Made by a program: the position numbers and the translations under genes. The notes below the pieces were generated by a model that saw only the letters and a program-made list of their open reading frames with translations, made no database searches and was not told where the DNA came from. Source: Candidatus Poseidoniales archaeon (GTDB lineage Archaea; Thermoplasmatota; Poseidoniia; Poseidoniales; Poseidoniaceae). Taken from it: a stretch of 34,100 nt of DNA. The stretch lies in contig QQSI01000034.1 in assembly GCA_003602645.1 (NCBI GenBank), positions 1-34,100 of the forward strand. Reading direction: 5' to 3'. Shown here piece by piece: positions 26,731 to 34,100 of the stretch; position 1 is the stretch's first letter, and every line of letters starts with the position of its first letter.

Positions 26731-27528
26731 ATGGACAAAGCCCAACGGCTTGAGAAGTTGTTGCCTCGGGGCAGAGGTGTATGGATCCCCATCGACCATG
26801 GTGCCTCTGACTTTCCAATTCCCGGACTGAGCAACACTGAGGCTATAATCCGCTCACTCGTCAATGCAGGCGTTGATGGCATTCTGGCTCAAAAAGGAGT
26901 TGTGAGCCGATACCACCATCTTTGTCAAGGAAGTCAAACTTCAATGGTCGTACACCTTTCTGTATCCACCCGCCATGCTGGCCCTGATGCTGCCAACAAA
27001 GTGCTTGTTGGTCACGCCGATGAGGTTCTTCCTAGGGGCGGCATCGGAGTTTCATGCCAAGTCAACATGGGCAGCCCAAATGAAGCAACCATGATTGAGC
27101 GTATGGGACAAATTAGTCGTGAAGCCCTCCACCATCAACTACCAATGTTTGGCATGGTGTATGCCCGTGGAGAACACCTCAACCCTGTACCTGGCGACCT
27201 TACAAACGGCAATGCACACGCAGTTCGCCTCGCCTTCGAACTTGGGTGCGATGCAGCAAAAACCGTGTGGACTGGTGATGCTGAATCATTCGCTATGATT
27301 GCTGCTGCTGCACCAATTCCAATCTTGGTCGCAGGTGGACCCTCTACCGGTGATAGCCACCAAATTCTGACGATGGTGCGCACAGCATTGGATGCTGGCG
27401 CCTCAGGCGTGTGCATGGGTCGGCAAGTGTTCGCTCACGACAACGTTGAGGGAATCGCCCGTGCTCTAGTGATGTTGGTTCATCAAAATTCAAACGTTGA
27501 AGAGGCCATGGCAGCCTGCGGATTGTGA
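26731..27528 (+). CDS. 2-amino-3,7-dideoxy-D-threo-hept-6-ulosonate synthase (AroA')
   Basis: 265-residue class I aldolase-fold enzyme. In archaea that lack DAHP synthase it condenses aspartate semialdehyde with 6-deoxy-5-ketofructose 1-phosphate, the first step of the alternative route to dehydroquinate. The motif PIDHG (20-24), the Schiff-base lysine Lys177 in CDAAKTVWTGD, and the likely catalytic tyrosine in MVYARGE (Tyr144) are all visible. Related fructose-bisphosphate aldolases share the fold, but the neighbour aroB' settles the call. GGAGAGGGG lies upstream of the ATG. First structural gene of the aro operon. Confidence 0.93.
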   Translation: MDKAQRLEKLLPRGRGVWIPIDHGASDFPIPGLSNTEAIIRSLVNAGVDGILAQKGVVSRYHHLCQGSQTSMVVHLSVSTRHAGPDAANKVLVGHADEVLPRGGIGVSCQVNMGSPNEATMIERMGQISREALHHQLPMFGMVYARGEHLNPVPGDLTNGNAHAVRLAFELGCDAAKTVWTGDAESFAMIAAAAPIPILVAGGPSTGDSHQILTMVRTALDAGASGVCMGRQVFAHDNVEGIARALVMLVHQNSNVEEAMAACGL

Positions 27529-27537
27529 GGAAGCACA

Positions 27538-28539
27538 ATGGAAATCTGGATTGATTGCCGTTCGGAAGAAGTGGATGCGCTCCCCGAAGGATTCGATCGA
27601 AGGTTGGACGAGGAGCACCTCAGCATCAAGGGAAACAAGATCATGGAGAATGGTTCCATTTTTGGAGCATACACCCACATCAAGGACAACAGTGGACAGG
27701 TCGAAGCCAAGGCGTTGATTGGAAGCGTGTCTTGGCTGCTGGTTTCATTCAATGATTGGTCCATGATTCCAATTGAGAACCTCATCGCTGCTGCTGAAGG
27801 CACCCCGACAAAAATCGCTGCACTGGTCAATGAGCCACACCAGGTTCAAGGCGTCGCTTTCGCACTCGAACAAGGGGTCGATGCAGTGGTGGTCAAATCA
27901 CAGCCAACTATGGTTGAGGCCGCCTTGATTGCAAAGGCACTCCGCTTAGAACGACAAGAACACTTTGAAACCGGCAGTGAAGTCACGCAAGATCTCACCC
28001 TTTCTCTTCTGGAAATCACTGGAGTCGAAGAAGGCGGGGTCGGGGACCGGTATTGCATCGATTTTACCTCGCTTCTTGAAAAGGGTGAAGGCATGCTCAT
28101 TGGCTCAAATGCGACCAGTTTCATGTTGGTGCATGGTGAAACAATTTCCTCTGATTTTGTTCCGGTCCGTCCATTCCGTGTCAATGCTGGAACCCCACAA
28201 TCCTACACCTTCATGGCAGACGGAACGACCAAGTACATTTCCGAATTGTCTTCTAGTGACTCGATTAGCGTCATCAATGACGCTGGAAAAACCCGAACAG
28301 TGACCATTGGAAGGATAAAAATCGAGCGCCGCCCAATGTTATTATTCCGATGGAAGGATGAAAACCATAAAGAGGGGCACATGTTCTTACAACAAGCAGA
28401 GACGGTACGAGCTGTTGGCGCAAATGGGAATCCGATATCAGTGACAACGCTGAAAATCGGGGACAAAATTCTTGGTTGCGTTGACAATGGTGCGCGACAC
28501 ATTGGAGCCGCCATCTCAAGCACTGTCAATGAGAGGTGA
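27538..28539 (+). CDS. 3-dehydroquinate synthase II (AroB')
   Basis: 333 residues. This archaeal enzyme oxidatively deaminates and cyclises the AroA' product to 3-dehydroquinate, unrelated to bacterial AroB. Family landmarks are the opening MEIWIDCRSEEV, GVGDRYCIDFTSLLEKGEGM, FVPVRPFRVNAG, and the C-terminal VTTLKIGDKILGCVDNGARH. The length is typical. GAGGAA precedes the ATG, nine bases after the aroA' stop. The 3' end overlaps the next gene by 11 bases. Confidence 0.95.
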   Translation: MEIWIDCRSEEVDALPEGFDRRLDEEHLSIKGNKIMENGSIFGAYTHIKDNSGQVEAKALIGSVSWLLVSFNDWSMIPIENLIAAAEGTPTKIAALVNEPHQVQGVAFALEQGVDAVVVKSQPTMVEAALIAKALRLERQEHFETGSEVTQDLTLSLLEITGVEEGGVGDRYCIDFTSLLEKGEGMLIGSNATSFMLVHGETISSDFVPVRPFRVNAGTPQSYTFMADGTTKYISELSSSDSISVINDAGKTRTVTIGRIKIERRPMLLFRWKDENHKEGHMFLQQAETVRAVGANGNPISVTTLKIGDKILGCVDNGARHIGAAISSTVNER

Positions 28540-29431
28540 AGATTTGGCAGTACTTGGAAACGGCAAAGCACACGGTGCTTGTAGTCTCCTTCATGCAGCA
28601 GGTCTCGGGTACGGAGCAAGCATCGCGCTCGACCTGCCTGTTGCCGTTCGGTTGCTTGATTCACCGAGCAAAAGGAGTCTTGATGATCCCGATGAATTGC
28701 TGAATCAAGTGCTTGCAGCCTGGACCGCAGCTGGCCACGAACTTCCCAACGAGCAACCTGCTGAAGCATTCCATTGGGCAGTGGCCTCTAAAATCCCCCC
28801 ACGTCAAGGTCTCAAGTCGAGCGCAGCCATCGCAGTTGCTGCTTTGCGTGCACTCGGTGATGCCACATCAACCGAGCTTGAAACCGCAGAAATCGTCGCC
28901 ATGGCTGCCCAAGCGCAAATTGATGCTGGTGTTTCTTTAACCGGTTCAATTGATGACGCATGGGCTTGTGCCGTACCTGGCTGGAAACTGATTGACTCTC
29001 AGGCTGAATCAATCCAAGAAGGCGTGCTTCTCGAGAGCGCTGGACCCCAGCCTGATGATTGGTATGTGTTGCTTGTTTGCCGTGGCGACAGAGAACACAA
29101 ACCTGAATTGGAAGATTTTGTCCCTCACGCTGGCGCTTTTCAACAAGCCCTGAGCGCTTTACAAGAAGGCAGGGAACTCGTGGCTTTGACATGGAATGGG
29201 AGAGCGATGCTCGGCGTCCTCGGCGACATTCCTGGACGAAAATTGACCAATGATGCCCTGCTCAATGGCGCAAGGGCCGCAGGCATTACTGGATCTGGCT
29301 CCGCTTTGGTCGTTGTCGCTCCGAAGGTAAGTAAACCAACTTGTGAGCGATTGAAGCGGTTTTTCGAATCACGCAACGATGGAACATCGGTGGTTGTGAC
29401 CTCGTTTCTCAGCGGTCTTGAGGACGAATGA
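28529..29431 (+). CDS. aroK: Archaeal shikimate kinase (GHMP family)
   Basis: 300 residues; phosphorylates shikimate with ATP and is unrelated to the bacterial P-loop shikimate kinase. The GHMP phosphate loop is PPRQGLKSSAA at 90-100, and the C-terminal glycine motif is AAGITGSGSALVVV. The opening VLGNGKAHGACSLLHA is also family-like. The ATG inside the end of aroB' was chosen. A TTG five codons later, preceded at ideal spacing by GAGGTGA, is a serious alternative start. DHQ dehydratase, shikimate dehydrogenase and EPSP synthase are absent from this window and must lie elsewhere. Confidence 0.92.
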   Translation: MRGEDLAVLGNGKAHGACSLLHAAGLGYGASIALDLPVAVRLLDSPSKRSLDDPDELLNQVLAAWTAAGHELPNEQPAEAFHWAVASKIPPRQGLKSSAAIAVAALRALGDATSTELETAEIVAMAAQAQIDAGVSLTGSIDDAWACAVPGWKLIDSQAESIQEGVLLESAGPQPDDWYVLLVCRGDREHKPELEDFVPHAGAFQQALSALQEGRELVALTWNGRAMLGVLGDIPGRKLTNDALLNGARAAGITGSGSALVVVAPKVSKPTCERLKRFFESRNDGTSVVVTSFLSGLEDE

Positions 29432-29491
29432 ACCACCTATGGGCCCGCACGCACCTTCTTGAGGGGGGTACGGTTGGAGAGATTGAATCTC

Positions 29492-30574
29492 ATGAATATG
29501 CACCTCGGTGAGCATCTTCGCTTGACCCTTTTTGGGACAAGCCATGGGCCAAAGGTTGGAATCACCCTTGAAGGTGTTCCAAAGGGACTTGTGGTCGATT
29601 TCGAGGGCATAAAGAGAGCCATGAACACTCGGCGTCCCGGTGGGCGTTACGCAAGCAAGAGAAAAGAGGAGGATGCTGTTCTTGTGCTGAGTGGAGTCGA
29701 ACAAGGTCGTACAACCGGCGAGGTTGTGGAATTATCGATTCTGAATCAAGATTCGAAATCCAAAGATTACAGTTTCCTTCCTGACCACCCCCGCCCGGGC
29801 CACCAAGACATGGTGATGCATAAACGCATGAACGGTCAAGCAGATCTGCGTGGTGGTGGGACGTCATCAGCGAGATTGACCGCACCCCTTGTCGCAGCGG
29901 CTGCTTTTGTTGCACCAATCCTCACCAGCCGTGGCATCAAGATTGAAGCGCATGTAGGAGCCATTGGTTCGGTTGAATCCAAACCGATGAGCTCGCAACC
30001 GGAGCGGTGGGCAAATGAAGCGTGCAAAGAAATGCGATGTCGAGACCCTGATGCTGCAAAACGGATGGTCGAAGTGGTCGAACATCATCGGATGAACCTC
30101 AACTCCATTGGGAGTCGGGTCGATGTGACGGTTCAAGGCCTCCCTCTTGGTTTAGGAGAACCATGGTTCGATGGCATTGAACCTGCAATGGCAAGGGCAA
30201 TGATGTCAATACCGGCAGCACGTGGGGTGACTTTTGGACATGGATTCGATGTGGTCGGGATGACCGGCAAAGAACATAACGATTCATGGTCGGGAACACC
30301 GGACTCACCAGTCCTCCTAGGCGACAAACCTGATGGTGTGCTTGCTGGGTTGGCCACGGGGGCTCCTATCCATTGCTCTGTTGCCTTCAAACCACCATCC
30401 AGCATAGCAGCAGAGCAGATCACACTCAACATCAACACCGGTTTGATGGAACCTCTAGTGGTCAAGGGGAGACACGACCCGGTTCTAGGTCCACGAGCGG
30501 TTGCTGTCGTGGAAGCAATGGCAATGCTCGTCTTGACTGACCTCGCCCTTCGTGGAGGTTTCATCGATGAATGA
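29492..30574 (+). CDS. aroC: Chorismate synthase
   Basis: 360-residue FMN-dependent lyase converting EPSP to chorismate, the last common step to aromatic amino acids. The opening HLGEHLRLTLFGTSHGPKVG contains the conserved FGxSHG. Later landmarks are MNTRRPGGRYASKRKEEDA, PDHPRPGHQD and VVEAMAMLVLTDL near the end. The usual signature (G-H-R-D-Y-R-G-G-G-R-S-S-A-R) appears as GQADLRGGGTSSAR, so one arginine is replaced by threonine and the Asp-Tyr pair differs. GGAGAG lies about ten bases before the chosen ATG. The longer frame begins with TTG and adds eleven residues. Confidence 0.95.
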   Translation: MNMHLGEHLRLTLFGTSHGPKVGITLEGVPKGLVVDFEGIKRAMNTRRPGGRYASKRKEEDAVLVLSGVEQGRTTGEVVELSILNQDSKSKDYSFLPDHPRPGHQDMVMHKRMNGQADLRGGGTSSARLTAPLVAAAAFVAPILTSRGIKIEAHVGAIGSVESKPMSSQPERWANEACKEMRCRDPDAAKRMVEVVEHHRMNLNSIGSRVDVTVQGLPLGLGEPWFDGIEPAMARAMMSIPAARGVTFGHGFDVVGMTGKEHNDSWSGTPDSPVLLGDKPDGVLAGLATGAPIHCSVAFKPPSSIAAEQITLNINTGLMEPLVVKGRHDPVLGPRAVAVVEAMAMLVLTDLALRGGFIDE

Positions 30575-31898
30575 CGCCATCACCATCCACAAGTTTGGTG
30601 GATCATGCCTCAGAGATTCATCCGATCTCGATCGAATCGCTGAAGTTGTTGGGCACTGGGGTGGTCAATCAATGGTGGTTGTTTCAGCCTTGTGGGGGAC
30701 CACTGATCGTTTAATGCGGGCGAGCAAGGAACCACGCTACGCAAGCCGCTTGGTCAACGACCTGTCAAGCCAGCATCTGCGTTTCGCACCAGGACTGTTG
30801 AAGAGTGAACTGGGACCTAAATTCACAAAGGTCCTCAAAGGCATTGAACAATCACTGGTTGAGTTGGCTCGACGTCCTGCACATGGAGTTGCCATCAACC
30901 GGTTGCTTGCTTCCGGCGAACGGCTTTCTGCACTTGTCGTAGCTTACCGATTGAAGGAGTACGGCATCCCCGCACACCCAGTTGGGGCGGAAGACATCGG
31001 TTTGCGGCTTGATGGGGTCAACAGAGCCCCAACCGTGGATCTCGCCGCCTCAATGGGTTTGCTGGACCGGAAAGCCCTGCATGACACCCCTGTCATCACC
31101 GGCTGGTTCGGAGAAGGGAAGGACGGACAGTTGGCCTTACTGAGTCGAGGTGGTTCAGATCACACCGCAACATCGATCGCTCGTTTGGTCGATGCAAATC
31201 GCGTCATCTTGTGGAAGGACGTGCGAGGAATTCTTCCTCTCAACCCCCGTTGGGGCATAGAAACAGAGCCTATCGCTTACCTTGGCTACGGAGAGGCAAT
31301 GGAATTGTCCAGGCTCGACACACCGATTCTGCATCCAGCGACTGTTGAACCACTCATGGACACTGGTATCCCACTGGAAATCCGTCATCTCCACGGTCCC
31401 ATGGACAAATCCGCTGCGACTGTGGTTGGTCCAAATGTATACGAAAAAAACGTCATCAAGGCCATTGGTTGCCTCCCAAGCGTCGTCTCCATTCACAGCC
31501 AAACAAAATCACTTGAACAGCAAAGCGGTCAATTGGGCGAAGTGCTTGTTCGCTTTGCTGAGGCTGAAATTTCATGTTGGCACCTTGATGCACAACCAGG
31601 TGAACTGCGTTGGATTGTCTCACAGCATGATGCGATTCATGCACAACGCCTGATCGAGGAACACTTCGGCTCGACAACCGTCGAACCGTATACAGCAATT
31701 GTCTCCCTTGTTGGTAACCGCGAAATGAATGACTGGGATGGTCTTCAGAATCAGGACCTTGAAGGATTAGAGGTCGAGGTCTTATCAGAAGCTGAACATG
31801 CCATACGACTCCTAACAAAAAGTCGAAACCTCGTTGAAGTGTTGCATGACTTAAGCCAAAAGTACGGGCTTAGGCAAAGCCTTGAGCATCAAGAGTGA
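30567..31898 (+). CDS. Aspartate kinase
   Basis: 443 residues; makes aspartyl phosphate, the precursor of aspartate semialdehyde. KFGGS at 9-13, LLSRGGSDHTATSIA for the nucleotide pocket, ILWKDVRGILPLNPR, and YGEAMELSRLDTPILHPATV are the family motifs. The last 150 residues look like a regulatory ACT-type region, though diverged. The ATG is preceded by GGAGG at eight bases and overlaps the aroC end by eight bases. Its place in the aro operon fits, because AroA' consumes aspartate semialdehyde. Homoserine or lysine synthesis genes are not nearby. Confidence 0.94.
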   Translation: MNDAITIHKFGGSCLRDSSDLDRIAEVVGHWGGQSMVVVSALWGTTDRLMRASKEPRYASRLVNDLSSQHLRFAPGLLKSELGPKFTKVLKGIEQSLVELARRPAHGVAINRLLASGERLSALVVAYRLKEYGIPAHPVGAEDIGLRLDGVNRAPTVDLAASMGLLDRKALHDTPVITGWFGEGKDGQLALLSRGGSDHTATSIARLVDANRVILWKDVRGILPLNPRWGIETEPIAYLGYGEAMELSRLDTPILHPATVEPLMDTGIPLEIRHLHGPMDKSAATVVGPNVYEKNVIKAIGCLPSVVSIHSQTKSLEQQSGQLGEVLVRFAEAEISCWHLDAQPGELRWIVSQHDAIHAQRLIEEHFGSTTVEPYTAIVSLVGNREMNDWDGLQNQDLEGLEVEVLSEAEHAIRLLTKSRNLVEVLHDLSQKYGLRQSLEHQE

Positions 31899-31907
31899 GT
31901 CTCACTC
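31893..31907. repeat. Palindrome spanning two convergent stop codons
   Basis: GAGTGAG, centre T, CTCACTC. The TGA stops of the aspartate kinase gene (plus) and of the membrane protein gene (minus) lie symmetrically inside it, only three bases apart. It may serve as a shared transcript-end hairpin, or it may follow partly from the stop-codon symmetry. Confidence 0.6.
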
Positions 31908-32825
31908 AGCTTGCTTCTCTCGGAAATTCTGCAGGTGTGTTGGAAGGTTCAAAGCGAACAATCCTCCAACCACACAGAAGACGAAGAATGTGCCAAGGGC
32001 TACACCGTAAACCGAGATGAGTTCGACGGATTCTTCCATCCGGAGTGCTGTGTCTTTGGAGAAGATACCAACGAAGAACGGAAGAATCGTGTTTGCAGAA
32101 AGCACAAGGGTTGCTAGAACCACTGCAATGACTGGATTGATAATGAGGGAGCGGTGGTACTTTCCGACAATCTTCTGAGGGTTCATCACATACACTTCAT
32201 TGGTCCGAATACTGGTGTCGAGCATGGAGTATCGCAACACACCGTTGCTCAGTTCGAAGTACATGATCAACAAAACGGCGTAAACCACAACAAGGGCAGA
32301 GAGCAAGAACTCCTTGTCTTGCAATCCAAACAAGTCGTTGGAAAGGGTGACCTTCGAAGACGCAAAGCGAAGGATGGCGAGAATGAACAGCATGTTGCTG
32401 AGCAGGCTGAAGCGTCCATCTCGTTGGAAGGTGCCCCAAAAACCGGTTCCGGTAGCAGCGACGATGAGCGTCAACTGAAGAATGGTTGCGATTCCCAAAC
32501 TTCCAGAGATCATGTACCAAATTGTACCCTCTGGAGGCGAAATGATGTAGGTGAGCATAGCCAATGCGACAAGCACGACATAAACACACAGTTGGAGGGT
32601 TTGAACCCATTTAGCCGGCGGCAAGAACTTTGTTTTTGGAACCAATGGCCCGCCAAGAAGACTTTCGATAAAGGTTGGAATTTCAACGGTTGGAATGGCA
32701 TCCTTTGGGATGTCACTTCCTGCACCAATTTGTCCTGCTGCCTTCTTTCGGGAGGGTGCGGATGATCGGACAGTTTTCCCATCGTAAAGATGGGCTGTAT
32801 CGCTGGATGGTTTGCTCACAGTCAT
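31902..32825 (-). CDS. Multi-pass membrane protein of unknown function
   Basis: 307 residues. The first 65 are hydrophilic and cytoplasm-like (TVSKPSSDTAHLYDGKT). About six transmembrane helices follow, near 75-95, 100-128, 140-158, 170-190, 225-255 and 268-295, and the C-terminus is short and charged. I recognise no family. It lies nine bases after the DUF58 gene on the same strand, so the two are probably co-expressed. DUF58 proteins often travel with MoxR-type ATPases and membrane partners, which makes an envelope-associated role likely. A GAGGTGAT precedes the ATG. Confidence 0.8.
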   Translation of the reverse strand: MTVSKPSSDTAHLYDGKTVRSSAPSRKKAAGQIGAGSDIPKDAIPTVEIPTFIESLLGGPLVPKTKFLPPAKWVQTLQLCVYVVLVALAMLTYIISPPEGTIWYMISGSLGIATILQLTLIVAATGTGFWGTFQRDGRFSLLSNMLFILAILRFASSKVTLSNDLFGLQDKEFLLSALVVVYAVLLIMYFELSNGVLRYSMLDTSIRTNEVYVMNPQKIVGKYHRSLIINPVIAVVLATLVLSANTILPFFVGIFSKDTALRMEESVELISVYGVALGTFFVFCVVGGLFALNLPTHLQNFREKQAE

Positions 32826-32834
32826 CGTATCACC

Positions 32835-34100
32835 TCAGAATCCTCGTGCTCCAGCTAGAGCGGTTGACAGGAGCATATCTGGCTCCCAATCCATGATGTT
32901 CACCCCAAGGCCACGAAGTTCGCTGATGAGCACGTCGCGCTCGGTCTTCATGACTTCATATCCAGTGCGGTCAATTCGACGTGCATCGAATTCAAACTCC
33001 AATGAAGAAGGCGTGAGAACCGTGACGTCAAAGTCTCGAGCCCTGAAGTCACGCAATGCGTTGACAATCGTAGGGTCGTCCTCGAGGTTTGAAAGGAAGA
33101 TGATTGGGCTCCCTTTGTTGATGTGTGGCAAAATTCGGTTCACTACAACCTGCAAAGGAATGTTTCCTCTAGCAACTGCACCAGCGAGTTTGGTCAAAAT
33201 AACATAGAGTTGTTTCTTGCCAGTGTCTCGGTCCACGCTGACGACCTCATCGCCGTACACGATGACACCAACGCTGTCACGACGGCCAAGGAAATACTTG
33301 GCCAGTGATGCGGCGGCTCGTGTCGAATATACGAGGGCGTTTCGTGAAACTGGTCCTGTTTCAGCAACAGATCGTGAATCAACGATGATGATGATGTCGG
33401 AAACAGCATCGCGCTCGCGCTCGTTCACCATCAACTTTCCAGATCGTGCGTATGCAGACCAGTTGATGGCTCGGAAGGAATCACCTTCGAAGTACTCACG
33501 GAGGGAGTAAAACTCCGACCCGGGACCAGGTTGTCGAATGTTGACAGCACCGGTGAAAATCTTTGGAACACGAGATTTGACGAAGGTCTCTTTGAGGTCT
33601 TCCATCTTCGGGAACACAAGGAAATCATTGTAGACATGCAATTCCTTTTCCTTGTGGAACAGACCAAACGGGTCTTGGATCCTGACAGCCACAGGACCCA
33701 CGCTGTAGAAGCCTCTTAGAGGGCATTCAACTGTGTATTCGATGAGGGTTTCACGGCGAGGGCCGAGTTCCATTAAGATGTAATTCGCACCATCTTTGAT
33801 GCGCATGACCTCAGGAACACGGTCGCGAACTTCCAAAATTTTAGCAAGAGATGAGTGGTTTTGCATCTTCAGTGTGATGTTGAGTTCACCATCTTCAAAG
33901 ATTCGAGCGCTTGAGAGCTTGCGCAGGGCAGTCACACTGCCAAGAGCGACGCCTTCTTCGCCGGTCCATTCATCTGCACGTCGCCCGCTTGAAGCGACGT
34001 CTGCGTGGCCACCAAACAAGGAAGCCCAAGTGAGGAATACGAAGATGACAACCGCAATGGTCACAAGTTGGGAATTTCGCAAGGTCAACCCAAGCAAATA
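32835..34100 (-). CDS. DUF58 domain protein, 5' end at or beyond right edge
   Basis: About 420 residues are visible. Hydrophobic helices near the start (QLVTIAVVIFVFLTWASLFG) precede a beta domain. The DUF58 core follows: PGPGSEFYSLREYFEGDSFR, then AINWSAYARSGKLMVNE, with a degenerate von Willebrand A-like fold after it (IIIIVDSRSVAETGPV, DSVGVIVYGDEVV, PIIFLSNLEDD). The frame stays open to the last base, and the first in-frame candidate start is a TTG three bases from the edge, so the true start probably lies outside. The family is linked to MoxR ATPases, but the next gene upstream is not visible. Confidence 0.9.
   Translation of the reverse strand, partial: YLLGLTLRNSQLVTIAVVIFVFLTWASLFGGHADVASSGRRADEWTGEEGVALGSVTALRKLSSARIFEDGELNITLKMQNHSSLAKILEVRDRVPEVMRIKDGANYILMELGPRRETLIEYTVECPLRGFYSVGPVAVRIQDPFGLFHKEKELHVYNDFLVFPKMEDLKETFVKSRVPKIFTGAVNIRQPGPGSEFYSLREYFEGDSFRAINWSAYARSGKLMVNERERDAVSDIIIIVDSRSVAETGPVSRNALVYSTRAAASLAKYFLGRRDSVGVIVYGDEVVSVDRDTGKKQLYVILTKLAGAVARGNIPLQVVVNRILPHINKGSPIIFLSNLEDDPTIVNALRDFRARDFDVTVLTPSSLEFEFDARRIDRTGYEVMKTERDVLISELRGLGVNIMDWEPDMLLSTALAGARGF

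Noticed and set aside
32154-32765. 203-codon open frame on the plus strand opposite the membrane protein gene
   Set aside because: Its translation is rich in His, Gln and Asn and has no fold-like pattern, while the minus-strand frame gives clear transmembrane helices.

Overview
This 34.1 kb window looks like part of a euryarchaeal chromosome, most likely Marine Group II (Ca. Poseidoniales). That placement is an inference from gene content. It carries an A-type (archaeal V-type) ATP synthase operon, RNA polymerase subunit K, PurP, the archaeal shikimate route (AroA', AroB', GHMP-type shikimate kinase), archaeal TATA-like elements placed for leaderless transcripts, and a type II tRNA-Ser. Heme A synthesis genes (ctaA, ctaB) and tryptophan 2,3-dioxygenase point to an aerobic heterotroph. 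Large secreted or anchored proteins with EP-rich linkers and acidic tails fit that group too.

Left part (1-11205, all minus strand). Reading in the direction of transcription, this is a pilin-like/lamin-tail surface protein, then three tightly packed KaiC/RecA-fold genes (one with an intact P-loop, two with destroyed P-loops), a UbiE-like methyltransferase, and then the ATP synthase operon H-I-K-E-C-F-A-B, whose B gene runs off the left edge. Subunit I (AtpI) carries an inserted segment with a His-rich stretch and two canonical EF-hand calcium loops, exactly between its cytoplasmic arm and its membrane domain. This is the most striking feature of the window and suggests calcium control of the ATP synthase.

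Middle part (11332-20611). A 985-residue anchored surface protein diverges from the pilin-like gene. After it come tRNA-Ser(GCU), the overlapping pair ctaA-ctaB for heme A, a divergent membrane-anchored thioredoxin-like protein that may serve cytochrome oxidase assembly, rpoK, tryptophan 2,3-dioxygenase with a small DUF3147-like membrane protein, and purP.

Right part (20824-34100). A minus-strand unit reads tetR, ABC ATPase, FtsX-type permease, and a membrane-tethered coiled-coil protein with a YfaP/DUF2135-like domain. Its promoter contains nested palindromes that overlap the tetR start codon, a likely autoregulatory operator. Divergent from it lie an HTH_10 (Bat-type) regulator and then a compact operon aroA'-aroB'-aroK-aroC-aspartate kinase. 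This pairing makes metabolic sense because aspartate semialdehyde is a substrate of AroA'. Convergent to the operon are a multi-pass membrane protein and a DUF58 protein that reaches the right edge.

There is no stretch over 300 bases without a gene. I saw no insertion sequences, CRISPR arrays, rRNA genes or origin.
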